Made by a program: the position numbers and the translations under genes. A DNA stretch of 8,945 bases from assembly GCA_041499965.1 (NCBI GenBank), contig JBGQLG010000221.1, positions 1-8,945 on the forward strand, written 5' to 3'. Below are positions 1 to 8,806 of this stretch, one piece after another; position 1 is the stretch's first letter; each line of letters begins with the position of its first letter. The notes beneath the pieces are model-generated. The model was not told the origin of the DNA. It did not search any database and worked only from the letters and a program-made list of their open reading frames with translations. This stretch comes from AR5 sp041499965 (GTDB lineage Bacteria; Methylomirabilota; Methylomirabilia; Rokubacteriales; CSP1-6).

Positions 1-423
<423 letters not shown>

Positions 424-535
424 ACGTTGAACTCATCAATACGTTCGATATGGAGAGATGCGCATCGCGATCGTTGCGCTCGAGAATCTCGGGATTCGGT
501 TGGCCGGCGCCCGATGGGCGCCGGTTCGATTCGAT
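424..535 (+). other. 23S-5S internal transcribed spacer
   Basis: This 112-nt spacer holds no tRNA gene. It contains two inverted repeats: a small one, GAATC-TCGG-GATTC (484-497), and a strong GC-rich one at 504-524. It ends with a short TTCGAT/TCGATT tandem (525-536) just before the 5S. These hairpins are likely part of rRNA precursor folding and processing; that role is inferred, not seen. Confidence 0.8.
504..524 (+). other. Spacer hairpin, 9-bp perfect stem
   Basis: CCGGCGCCC (504-512) and GGGCGCCGG (516-524) form a perfect 9-bp stem with a GAT loop, and a G-T wobble can extend it outward. There is no U tract after it and 5S follows, so it is unlikely to be a terminator. A structural or RNase-processing element of the rRNA precursor is more probable. 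Confidence 0.6.
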
Positions 536-653
<118 letters not shown>

Positions 654-664
654 TAAATCACGCG

Positions 665-692
665 ACGCCCGGGGCTTTCGAGCCTCGGGCGT
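665..692. terminator. Hairpin closing the rRNA operon / convergent rhomboid gene
   Basis: A 12-bp stem (665-676 with 681-692, one G-T wobble) encloses a stable TTCG tetraloop. It sits 11 nt after 5S and 20 nt from the stop codon of the convergent minus-strand rhomboid gene, the right place for a two-way terminator. There is no clear T tract on either side, so intrinsic termination would be weak by the classical rule. Confidence 0.65.
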
Positions 693-711
693 TGCCGTGT
701 TCAGCGATCGG

Positions 712-1536
712 TCAGGCGATCGCGGTCCAGACCGCGAGGGCGAAGCCGAGCACGGTCACGGCGATCGCGCCCAGCGCCAGCAGTTGGTCGAAGGTTGTCT
801 CCGAACGGCGCTCGGCGAACGCCAGCATGAGCCCCGTCGCGAAGCCTCCGACGAAGCCCCCGGCGTGGGCGATGTTGTTGACTCCCTGCATCAGGAATCC
901 GAAGACGAACAGCACCAGCGCCCACTGACCATACTGTCGCAGGATCATGGCGCCGAAGGCGCCGCCGCGCTTCTGACCGAACGCGACCAGCGCGCCCAAC
1001 AGGCCGAAGATCGAGCCGGAGGCGCCGATCGTCATGTTGTAGACGAGCAGGTCGGAGGCGAGGAAGCCCGCGGCGCCGGCGACCGTGAAGATCACCACGA
1101 GTCGCGACGGACCGTACAGCTCCTCCACCGCCGGCCCCAGCTGGCGAATCCACAGCACGTTGAACAGGATGTGGAGCACGTTGCCGTGCAGGTAGATGGC
1201 GGTGAACAGCGTCCACCACTGCCCGGCCTCCCAGGGCCCCGCCCCCGTGGCTCCCAGCATGCGCAGCGCCGCCGAGCTCGGTGGGAAGAGATTGAAGAAC
1301 CCGCCCCGCTGGATCGGCGCCCGGGGATCGACGATCAGGCTCAGGACGTAAAGGACGACGCAGGCGACCGACACCGCGTCGACGAAGCTGCGCCGGCGAA
1401 AGAGCGCGCGCAACGGGCCCGCGAAGCCCCACATCCCCGGATTCCGCCGGCCGCAGACCAGGCAGGTCGGCGCGTTGGCATTGGTGAGGCGGCCGCAGGA
1501 GGGGCACAGGATCGCGCCCGAGGTCTTACGAAACAT
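712..1536 (-). CDS. Rhomboid family intramembrane serine protease with N-terminal zinc ribbon
   Basis: Rhomboid proteases cut membrane proteins inside the bilayer with a Ser-His dyad. This 274-aa protein begins with a four-cysteine zinc ribbon (C11, C14, C25, C28 from the ATG at 1536), then has about six hydrophobic segments from residue ~52 to the C-terminus. The rhomboid signatures are complete: H117-G-N-V-L-H122-I-L-F-N126 in the second core helix, the nucleophile in G-A-S173-G-S, and the partner His in N-N-I-A-H224-A-G-G. It should therefore be active, in the inner membrane; the substrate is unknown. Start: ATG 1536 overlaps the yacG stop by 11 nt; an in-frame GTG at 1548 would add four residues; neither has a clear Shine-Dalgarno, suggesting translational coupling to yacG. 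The zinc ribbon is cytosolic by inference and may recognise substrates or partners. Confidence 0.9.
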   Translation of the reverse strand: MFRKTSGAILCPSCGRLTNANAPTCLVCGRRNPGMWGFAGPLRALFRRRSFVDAVSVACVVLYVLSLIVDPRAPIQRGGFFNLFPPSSAALRMLGATGAGPWEAGQWWTLFTAIYLHGNVLHILFNVLWIRQLGPAVEELYGPSRLVVIFTVAGAAGFLASDLLVYNMTIGASGSIFGLLGALVAFGQKRGGAFGAMILRQYGQWALVLFVFGFLMQGVNNIAHAGGFVGGFATGLMLAFAERRSETTFDQLLALGAIAVTVLGFALAVWTAIA

Positions 1537-1708
1537 CGTCGATGGCACTGAGGCTGGGCTGCTCGTCCGGCTCGGCCTCTTTCGGGACCCGGTAGCGCTC
1601 GTCGAGCCACAACCCCAGGTCGATCAGGCGACAGGTGCGCGAGCAGAACGGCCGGTGGGCGTTGCCGTGCCAGGCGGTCGGGGCGCGACAGGTCGGGCAG
1701 GTCCCCAT
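1526..1708 (-). CDS. yacG: DNA gyrase inhibitor YacG (zinc-binding)
   Basis: This 60-aa protein matches the YacG family in size and motifs. Four cysteines form the zinc site (C4-P-T-C7 and C22-S-R-T-C26), preceded by the family's R-P-F-C and followed by C-R-L-I-D-L-G-L-W-L and E-R-Y-R-V-P. E. coli YacG binds the GyrB C-terminal domain and blocks DNA binding by gyrase; its cellular purpose is unsettled. The C-terminus is acidic (K-E-A-E-P-D-E-Q), typical of the tail region in the family. The ATG at 1708 is the only sensible start, because it lies three residues before the first cysteine and upstream in-frame codons include no other start near the motif. No good Shine-Dalgarno precedes it; see the promoter at 1717-1746, which suggests a leaderless mRNA. 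It is followed by the overlapping rhomboid gene. Confidence 0.92.
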   Translation of the reverse strand: MGTCPTCRAPTAWHGNAHRPFCSRTCRLIDLGLWLDERYRVPKEAEPDEQPSLSAIDDVS

Positions 1709-1716
1709 CGCGCTCG

Positions 1717-1746
1717 ATCGTACCGGTCGGCCACAAACGCTGTCAA
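1717..1746 (-). promoter_or_regulatory. Sigma-70-type promoter for yacG-rhomboid
   Basis: On the minus strand a perfect -35 TTGACA (1746-1741) is followed after 18 nt by TACGAT (1722-1717), 4/6 to the -10 consensus. Transcription would begin 6-8 nt further on, at about 1711-1709, essentially at the yacG ATG (1708). This predicts a leaderless or nearly leaderless transcript. Confidence 0.6.
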
Positions 1747-1783
1747 CTCGCCCACTTCCCCGGCGCTCTCGGCGCATTTCTCG

Positions 1784-1812
1784 TTGACCGTACCCGACCC
1801 CTCGCGTAGAGT
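1784..1812 (+). promoter_or_regulatory. Sigma-70-type promoter for the hppA cluster
   Basis: TTGACC (1784-1789) and TAGAGT (1807-1812) are separated by exactly 17 nt, with 5/6 and 4/6 matches to the consensus boxes. The predicted start near 1819 leaves a ~45-nt leader containing the AGGAG Shine-Dalgarno (1849-1853). It is divergent from the yacG promoter; the two -35 boxes are ~37 nt apart, leaving room for a shared regulator, though no operator palindrome is evident. Confidence 0.6.
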
Positions 1813-1863
1813 GTGCGCGGCATTTTCGCGGTCATCGACGGCCCCGCCAGGAGATCAGACAGC

Positions 1864-4320
<2,457 letters not shown>

Positions 4321-4959
4321 GTGGAGTCCCTCGCCGACCTGGCGACCGGGCTGGCGACCGGTCGCTACGCGCTCGACGACCTCGTGCGCTGGGGCGGCTA
4401 TGCCGTCCTGATGGCGATCGTCTTCACCGAGACGGGGCTGCTGGTCGGCTTCTTCCTGCCCGGCGATTCCCTGCTCATCACGGCCGGGGTGGTGGCGGCC
4501 GCCGGTCACCTGAGCATCTGGCGGCTCATCGGCCTGCTGATCGTGGCCGCCGTGGTCGGTGACAGCGTCGGCTACGCCATCGGCTGGCGGCTGGGCCCCC
4601 GGCTCTTCACGCGACCGAAGTCGAGGCTGTTCAATCCGCGCCACGTCGAGCGGACCCGCGCGTTCTATGCGCGGTACGGCGCCAAGACCATCGTCATCGC
4701 GCGCTTCGTGCCGATCGTGCGTACGTTCGCGCCGGTTGTCGCCGGCGTGGGCCAGATGGAGTACCGGCGGTTCGTTCTCTACAATGTCGCCGGCGGGGTG
4801 GGATGGGTGACGAGCATGACGGGGGCCGGCTATTGCCTAGGTCAAGTGGTGCCCAACATCAGCGAGTACACCCATATCGTGGTGGTGGTTGTCATCGTGC
4901 TCTCGCTCATTCCGATCGTCGTCGAGCTGATCCGGGAGCGGCGACGGCGCTCGCCGTAG
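4321..4959 (+). CDS. DedA family (VTT/SNARE-associated) membrane protein
   Basis: DedA proteins are inner-membrane transporters; members recycle undecaprenyl phosphate, the lipid carrier of cell-wall and O-antigen synthesis, back across the membrane, and others affect proton-motive force and antibiotic tolerance. This 212-aa protein is of typical size and shows the family marks: E37 in F-T-E-T-G-L, F-L-P-G-D49, V-G-D81-S-V-G-Y-A-I-G, and the re-entrant loop R128-F-V-P-I-V-R134-T-F-A-P-V-V-A-G. A C-terminal membrane helix (~185-203) ends in a basic tail. The GTG start directly abuts the hppA stop codon, so translation is probably coupled. Its place between a PPi-driven pump and an acyltransferase suggests an envelope-lipid role, possibly using the ion gradient; the exact substrate is not deducible. 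Confidence 0.92.
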   Translation: MESLADLATGLATGRYALDDLVRWGGYAVLMAIVFTETGLLVGFFLPGDSLLITAGVVAAAGHLSIWRLIGLLIVAAVVGDSVGYAIGWRLGPRLFTRPKSRLFNPRHVERTRAFYARYGAKTIVIARFVPIVRTFAPVVAGVGQMEYRRFVLYNVAGGVGWVTSMTGAGYCLGQVVPNISEYTHIVVVVVIVLSLIPIVVELIRERRRRSP

Positions 4960-5831
4960 CGCTCGTCCGCGGCCTGGCGGCGGGGCTGGCCCGACTGCCG
5001 GCCCCGCTCGCCCTCGGCGCCGGCCGGGGGCTGGGTGATCTGGCGCGGCTGACGCTGCCCCGGCGCCGCCGGATCGCGCTGGCCAACCTCGCCGTCGCGT
5101 TTCCCGACCTGTCACCCGCAACCCGCGAGCAGCTGGCCCGCGCCGCCTGGCAGCATCTGGGGATGACCCTCGTCGAGCTGGCTCGGCTCCTGGCCCGGCC
5201 CATCGAGGCGACACTGGAGGAGCTCACGCTCGACGGCCTCGAGCACCTGCGGGCGGTCATGCGCGAGCACGGCCGGGCACTGGTGCTCACCGCCCACCTC
5301 GGAAACTGGGAGTACCTGAGTGCCGTCCACCGCCTGATCGGATACCCCGTGGCGATCGTCGTCCGACCCCTCGACTCGCCGGCGCTCGACACGCTGGCCG
5401 TCGACATGCGCCGCAAGACCGGGGTCGAGCTGATCGATAAGCGGGGCGCCTTGCGGCCCGTGCTCGGAGCCCTGCGGCGTGGTCGTCTCGTGGCGGTCCT
5501 GCTCGACCAGAACGCCGCCCGCCGGGAAGGCGTCTTCGTCCCGTTCTTTGGCCGCACCGCCTCGACCTCGAGGAGCCTGGCGCTCCTGGCCCTGCGCACG
5601 CGGACCCCGATCGTGCCGATCTTCATCCGCCGAGAGACGCTCGGCCGGCACCGCGTCGTGATCGAGGCCCCCCTGTCATCGCCGGCCTCGAATGATCTGG
5701 ACCGCGCGGTCGTCGAACTGACGAGCCGATGCACCCAGACCATCGAGGCCGCGATCCGGCGAACGCCCGAGCAGTGGCTGTGGTTCCACGACCGTTGGCG
5801 GACGCGCCCGCCGACCGCCGACCCCGCCTGA
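4944..5831 (+). CDS. Lysophospholipid/lipid A acyltransferase (LpxL/LpxM/HtrB family), start codon unclear
   Basis: This LPLAT-fold protein would transfer a fatty acyl chain to a lipid, classically the secondary acyl chains of lipid A at the inner membrane. From the proposed start it has 295 aa, within the family range. It opens with a hydrophobic/amphipathic segment and R-R-R-R-I-A-L-A-N-L-A-V-A-F-P, then the catalytic H118-L-G-N-W-E123 (HX4E), L-L-D-Q-N, P-F-F-G (200-203) and the C-terminal P-E-Q-W-L-W-F-H-D-R-W. No ATG, GTG or TTG exists in frame between 4836 and 5163; starting at 4803 would add ~47 residues of obvious out-of-frame dedA sequence, and 5163 would delete the N-terminal helix. 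ACG at 4944, five nt after GGGAG (4934-4938), gives the best N-terminus. It overlaps the dedA end by 16 nt and abuts the next gene (TGATG). Whether the true acceptor is lipid A or another lipid is unknown. Confidence 0.85.
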   Translation, partial: TALAVALVRGLAAGLARLPAPLALGAGRGLGDLARLTLPRRRRIALANLAVAFPDLSPATREQLARAAWQHLGMTLVELARLLARPIEATLEELTLDGLEHLRAVMREHGRALVLTAHLGNWEYLSAVHRLIGYPVAIVVRPLDSPALDTLAVDMRRKTGVELIDKRGALRPVLGALRRGRLVAVLLDQNAARREGVFVPFFGRTASTSRSLALLALRTRTPIVPIFIRRETLGRHRVVIEAPLSSPASNDLDRAVVELTSRCTQTIEAAIRRTPEQWLWFHDRWRTRPPTADPA

Positions 5832-6466
5832 TGCGCTGGGTGCCCCTCGCCCTGCTGCTGGTGACGGCATCGGCCCAGGCGCAAGACGTCGGCGTCGAGG
5901 CCTACTGGCAGGCGCGCCGGGCGGGGGCGGTGGGCGTCGTCGCCGGTCGTGTCTTCGCCGAGTCGCGTACCCCGACCGCCTCCCCGAGGGCGATCCCTGG
6001 GACGACCGTCACCCTGCTACCCCGCTCGGTGGCGTTGCTAACCCAGCTCGAGCGGCTCAAGCAACGGGCCCGAGAGTCGTCCACCGCCTTCGCCGCCGCC
6101 GCGCCCGCGATGCGTAAGGCGATGGAGGCCTACGAGCGCGAGCTGCTGCAGGCCGGGGCGCCGGACCTCACGCCGATGGTCCTGGTCGACAGCGATGGCG
6201 CGTTCAAGATCGAGGATGTGCCGGCCGGGTCCTGGCTGCTGCTGGCATGGCACAGCACACCGGTGAACCTGTCAACGGCCAAGACCAAGGCCAAGGAGCG
6301 AGGGCTCTACCAGCCTCAGGCCCGGGTGCAGGGCTTTCAGTCGGTGACGGTCTGGCTCCGAGAGGTGAGCATGGTGGGAGGCGCGACGGTGACGGAGCAG
6401 TTGACCGACCGCAATGGCTGGTTTCAGGGTGTCGCCGAGGAAAAGCTGCTGGACACCGGCCGCTGA
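5831..6466 (+). CDS. Secreted carboxypeptidase-regulatory-like (transthyretin-fold) protein, unknown function
   Basis: The 211-aa product has a signal peptide (hydrophobic core residues 4-13, A-Q-A17 cleavage motif) and is expected in the periplasm. The V-V-A-G-R-V-F start of a strand, P-G-T-T-V-T-L-L-P, then D-S-D-G-A-F-K-I-E-D-V-P-A-G-S-W-L-L resemble the Greek-key repeats of carboxypeptidase regulatory-like/CnaB domains: a sandwich in which 'D-G-x-F-x-I-x-x-V-P-x-G' is typical. A helical, charged segment (~residues 70-110) is inserted between the two halves. The tail W-L-R-E-V-S-M-V-G-G-A-T-V-T-E-Q-L-T-D-R-N-G-W-F suggests a further beta pair. The ATG overlaps the acyltransferase stop by one base (TGATG), so it is co-translated with the hppA cluster. 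No enzyme motif is seen. Its stop codon lies in the loop of a strong hairpin. Confidence 0.8.
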   Translation: MRWVPLALLLVTASAQAQDVGVEAYWQARRAGAVGVVAGRVFAESRTPTASPRAIPGTTVTLLPRSVALLTQLERLKQRARESSTAFAAAAPAMRKAMEAYERELLQAGAPDLTPMVLVDSDGAFKIEDVPAGSWLLLAWHSTPVNLSTAKTKAKERGLYQPQARVQGFQSVTVWLREVSMVGGATVTEQLTDRNGWFQGVAEEKLLDTGR

Positions 6467-6480
6467 GGCCGGTGTCCAGC
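6448..6480. terminator. Perfect 14-bp hairpin between convergent genes, stop codon in the loop
   Basis: GCTGGACACCGGCC (6448-6461) and its exact complement (6467-6480) enclose a five-base GCTGA loop whose TGA is the stop codon of the plus-strand gene. The minus-strand gene ends 11 nt away. Reading the minus strand, AGCTTTTCC follows the stem, a short T run; the plus strand lacks one. A bidirectional terminator, stronger for the minus-strand gene, is the likely role. Confidence 0.75.
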
Positions 6481-6491
6481 CTGGCCCAAGG

Positions 6492-6932
6492 CTACTTCTT
6501 CGGCTCGTCCTTCTTGGCTGCGTCGGTCTTGCTGGGCTCAGCCGCCGCCTTCTTGGCCGGCCGCACCATCACCGACTCGGCGACGTTCTTGCCGCCCATG
6601 TCGTGGTAGCGCACCAGCACCGGGTCACCGGCGGCGAGGTCAGCCGCCGTGATGTCCTTGCCCGCCTTGCGGATCTTCGTGCTCGGGTCGACCGCGAAGG
6701 TCCACTCGGCGTCCTTGCCTCCCCGGGCCTTGCCCGACACCACCAGGCTGTCGGCCGCGGCCGTCTTCACGGTACCGCTCGCGTTCTGGGCCGCGGTCTT
6801 CTTCATCTCCGCGGGCTTCTCGACCTTCTTCTCGTCCTTGGGTGTCGTGGTGGGCTGGCCCTGCGCCAGCGCGATACCGGTCACCCCGGCAACGAAGGCC
6901 ACGCCCACGATCAGTGCGATGAGATTCTTCAC
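6492..6932 (-). CDS. Secreted DUF5666-like small protein with Lys/Ala-rich ends
   Basis: This 146-aa protein has a clear signal peptide (K-N then a hydrophobic core, A-L-A23 cleavage site). A Lys/Pro/Thr-rich linker (~24-58) precedes one compact beta domain (~59-128) reading S-G-T-V-K..D-S-L-V-V-S-G-K..W-T-F-A-V-D-P-S-T-K-I-R..I-T-A-A-D-L-A-A-G-D-P-V-L-V-R-Y, the pattern of DUF5666/OB-like periplasmic domains. It ends in a Lys/Ala/Pro-rich tail. The GTG start at 6932 is chosen over longer open sequence because GGAGGA lies eight nt upstream and the signal peptide starts there. It is transcribed alone, divergent from the transglycosylase and convergent with the hppA cluster. No enzymatic motif is visible; the basic tail could bind peptidoglycan, LPS or nucleic acid, which is guesswork. 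Confidence 0.8.
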   Translation of the reverse strand: MKNLIALIVGVAFVAGVTGIALAQGQPTTTPKDEKKVEKPAEMKKTAAQNASGTVKTAAADSLVVSGKARGGKDAEWTFAVDPSTKIRKAGKDITAADLAAGDPVLVRYHDMGGKNVAESVMVRPAKKAAAEPSKTDAAKKDEPKK

Positions 6933-7089
6933 AGCTCTTCCTCCGAGTCGTTGTGTATGTTCGCGCGTTGTGCTCGATGTCGTAAGACTACGCCGAGAAC
7001 GTCCCTCGATCTCTCGCCTCCCCTCCAAACATCAGTGAACAAAGACAAAATGGGGTGACATTCGCTGGCGGCCCACCTGGCCGACCCGG
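6933..7089. other. Divergent intergenic region
   Basis: With the adjoining bases to 7141 this separates the divergent DUF5666-like and transglycosylase genes. It is clearly less GC-rich than its surroundings around 7020-7062 (run of A-rich bases near 7029-7051). The plus-strand promoter lies at its right edge. I could not assign a convincing promoter for the minus-strand gene, although its Shine-Dalgarno GGAGGA is clear. No RNA gene is evident. Confidence 0.5.
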
Positions 7090-7119
7090 TTGACCTGCAA
7101 CCACGGCCCATGGTAAAAA
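7090..7119 (+). promoter_or_regulatory. Possible sigma-70 promoter for the transglycosylase-moaD pair
   Basis: TTGACC (7090-7095) is followed after 18 nt by TAAAAA (7114-7119), 4/6 to the -10 box, in an A-rich patch that stands out from the GC-rich surroundings. The start would fall near 7126, giving a leader of only ~16 nt before the ATG at 7142. The same TTGACC -35 is used by the hppA promoter. Confidence 0.45.
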
Positions 7120-7141
7120 ATATCCAGGCTTTCCGCCGAAT

Positions 7142-8485
7142 ATGCCTATTCAGCCCCGTTTCGTCAGCGCTCTCGTCGTTTTCTTCATCCTTTTTGCATC
7201 TGGCGCGCTCGCGCCCGTCTCCGCTGCATCGCTCTGGCCCGACGGCCTCGGCGGTGACTCCTCGCTGGTCGAGTACGCCGCGGTGCCACCTGCCGGAGAT
7301 CAACGCCACGATCTACTCGGTGAACAGTCGCTCGACGGAGTGGGTTCCGTCGCCGAGCAGGAGGCCGGCAGCGAGACGGAGCCATCCGGTATCGATCCGT
7401 GGGCCGAGGCCTTCGCAGAATCGAGCCGCGCCGCGATCGCCACGGAACCGGTCAAGCTCCTACGCAAGTCGGCGTATCCCGTCGCCATCAATCCCCAGGT
7501 CCAGCACTTCCTCGACCGCTTCACCGGCGTGCGGCGCGACGTCGTGAACCTCTGGGTCGGCCGCGCCGGGCGATACCTCGGGATGATCCGGGAGGTGCTC
7601 AACAGCCGCGGCCTTCCGGAGGAACTGGCGTACACCGCGATGATCGAGAGCGGCTTCAATCCGCTGGCGGTGTCCCGGGTGGGTGCCAAGGGGATGTGGC
7701 AGTTCATGGCGGGTACCGCCCGCCGCTACGGTCTGCGGGTCGACCCCTGGATCGATGAGCGTCTCGATCCCGAGAAATCGACGGTGGCCGCCGCCTCGTA
7801 TCTCCGTGATCTACACACGATGTTCGGCTCGTGGGCGCTCGCCCAGGCCGCGTACAACGCCGGCGAGGTGAAGATCTCCAAGGCCATCCGCGCGACGGGC
7901 TCCTCGGACTTCTGGACACTCGCGAAGACGAACCACCTGCGGGCCGAAACGAAGGAATTCGTGCCGGCGATCCACGCCGCCACTCTCATCGCCCAGGATC
8001 CGGCCCGATATGGGTTCGAGTTCACTGAGCCGGGCTCGCAGGACGTCGAGGTCGTTGCCGTCCCTCCGATGACGGACCTGAGGCGTCTGGCGCCCAGGGC
8101 CGGGGTCAGTCTCGACACTCTGCGAAAGCTGAACCCGGTACTCGTACGCGCGATCACCCCTCCGGGCGGCTCCTGGCAACTCAAGGTTCCGGCCGGGACT
8201 CGGGCCGATGTGCTGTCGGCGCTTGCGCCGCCGCCGGCCAAGAAGCGCCCCGCCCCCCCGGTCGCGCACGAACGCAGCCATCCCGTGACGGTGTCCGGTG
8301 ACGACGTTCACGTCGTTCAGCCGCGTGACACGATCAGCTCGATCGCCAAACTGCACGGTGTTAGGGTTGCCGACGTCCTGCGCTGGAACCGGCTCGACGA
8401 GCAGGGCAGGATTCGCCCCGGCGATCGGCTCCGTGTCGCCGACAGCCTGGCGTCCGCATCCGAAGGGCAGGGGGGCTTCCGGTGA
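7142..8485 (+). CDS. mltD: MltD-type lytic transglycosylase with SLT domain and LysM
   Basis: Lytic transglycosylases cleave the MurNAc-GlcNAc bond of peptidoglycan with formation of 1,6-anhydro ends, acting in the periplasm in wall turnover. The 447-aa protein has a signal peptide/anchor (~8-28; no lipobox Cys is seen), a variable linker, and a family-1 SLT domain (~143-290). Catalytic Glu is E169 in T-A-M-I-E169-S-G-F-N-P; the other family motifs are G-A-K-G-M-W-Q-F-M (181-189) and A-A-Y-N-A-G (236-241). One good LysM peptidoglycan-binding repeat is at 389-432 (V-V-Q-P-R-D-T-I-S-S-I-A to I-R-P-G-D-R-L-R-V); a degenerate one at ~304-352 precedes a Pro/Lys-rich linker. This order is that of MltD. 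No strong Shine-Dalgarno precedes ATG 7142. The stop overlaps the moaD-like start (GTGA). Confidence 0.93.
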   Translation: MPIQPRFVSALVVFFILFASGALAPVSAASLWPDGLGGDSSLVEYAAVPPAGDQRHDLLGEQSLDGVGSVAEQEAGSETEPSGIDPWAEAFAESSRAAIATEPVKLLRKSAYPVAINPQVQHFLDRFTGVRRDVVNLWVGRAGRYLGMIREVLNSRGLPEELAYTAMIESGFNPLAVSRVGAKGMWQFMAGTARRYGLRVDPWIDERLDPEKSTVAAASYLRDLHTMFGSWALAQAAYNAGEVKISKAIRATGSSDFWTLAKTNHLRAETKEFVPAIHAATLIAQDPARYGFEFTEPGSQDVEVVAVPPMTDLRRLAPRAGVSLDTLRKLNPVLVRAITPPGGSWQLKVPAGTRADVLSALAPPPAKKRPAPPVAHERSHPVTVSGDDVHVVQPRDTISSIAKLHGVRVADVLRWNRLDEQGRIRPGDRLRVADSLASASEGQGGFR

Positions 8486-8727
8486 GAGTCGAGGTCCGCC
8501 TCTTCGCCACCTTGACCCTGTTCCTCCCCCGAAACGGCCGTGAAGGTGTGGCCACCCTGGACGTTCCCGAGAGCAGCACCGTGCGCGACGTCGTCCAGCA
8601 TCTCGGTATCCCCCCCGACCTCGAGCGGGTCACGCTGGTCAATGGCGGCAACGCGACGCCGGAGCTAACGCTGCGCCCCGGGGACGTCGTGACCGTCTTC
8701 CCTCCGCTCTCGGGCGGCCGCCTCTAG
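8482..8727 (+). CDS. MoaD/ThiS family ubiquitin-like sulfur carrier
   Basis: This 81-aa protein has the beta-grasp shape of MoaD/ThiS: V-E-V-R-L-F-A-T-L first strand, S-S-T-V-R-D-V-V-Q-H-L-G-I helix, L-V-N-G-G-N-A, L-R-P-G-D-V-V-T-V-F-P-P-L-S-G78-G79. In the family the C-terminal Gly-Gly is adenylated and loaded with sulfur, for molybdopterin (MoaD), thiazole (ThiS) or other sulfur transfer. Here two residues, R80-L81, follow the Gly-Gly, so the glycine is not free unless they are removed. The GTG start overlaps the transglycosylase TGA by three bases, with AGGGGGG-type purines upstream as ribosome site. It is probably translationally coupled to that gene although their functions are unrelated. 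No partner enzyme (MoaE, ThiG, MoeB/ThiF) is in the window, so its pathway cannot be fixed. Confidence 0.85.
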   Translation: MRVEVRLFATLTLFLPRNGREGVATLDVPESSTVRDVVQHLGIPPDLERVTLVNGGNATPELTLRPGDVVTVFPPLSGGRL

Positions 8728-8748
8728 TCCTCGCTCCGTCCGTCTCTG

Positions 8749-8762
8749 CCCCGCGAGCGGGG
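8749..8762 (+). terminator. Short GC hairpin after the moaD-like gene
   Basis: CCCCG-CGAG-CGGGG forms a 5-bp stem with a tetraloop 21 nt after the moaD-like stop. No T tract follows, so it is at best a weak terminator between that gene and selC. Confidence 0.35.
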
Positions 8763-8771
8763 TGGTACACT
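8763..8771 (+). promoter_or_regulatory. Possible extended -10 promoter of selC
   Basis: TGGTACACT contains an extended -10 (TGn then TACACT, a form frequent at stable-RNA promoters), ~36 nt before the mature tRNA 5' end. No acceptable -35 lies 17 nt upstream, which fits an extended -10 promoter; the call is tentative. Confidence 0.4.
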
Positions 8772-8806
8772 CATCTGGCCGAAAACGGAGCGTGTTGGAG
8801 AACGCC

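Noticed and set aside
1813..1863. GTG start 17 codons upstream for hppA
   Set aside because: It lies at the expected -10/transcription start, has no Shine-Dalgarno, and the ATG at 1864 has AGGAG at a workable distance.
4803..4943. ATG 4803 as acyltransferase start
   Set aside because: It would overlap dedA by 157 nt and add His/Arg/Gly-rich residues that are plainly dedA codons read out of frame.
5826..5833. UGA of the acyltransferase as a selenocysteine codon
   Set aside because: The protein is full length there, the next gene starts at the same bases with its own signal peptide in another frame, and no SECIS-like hairpin was noticed.
4907..5884. Minus-strand open frame opposite the acyltransferase
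   Set aside because: Ser/Arg-rich, low-complexity shadow; the plus strand carries the HX4E acyltransferase motifs.
6933..7028. N-terminal extension of the DUF5666-like protein
   Set aside because: The extension is Arg/Ser/Thr-rich and would bury the signal peptide; GTG 6932 has a strong ribosome site.
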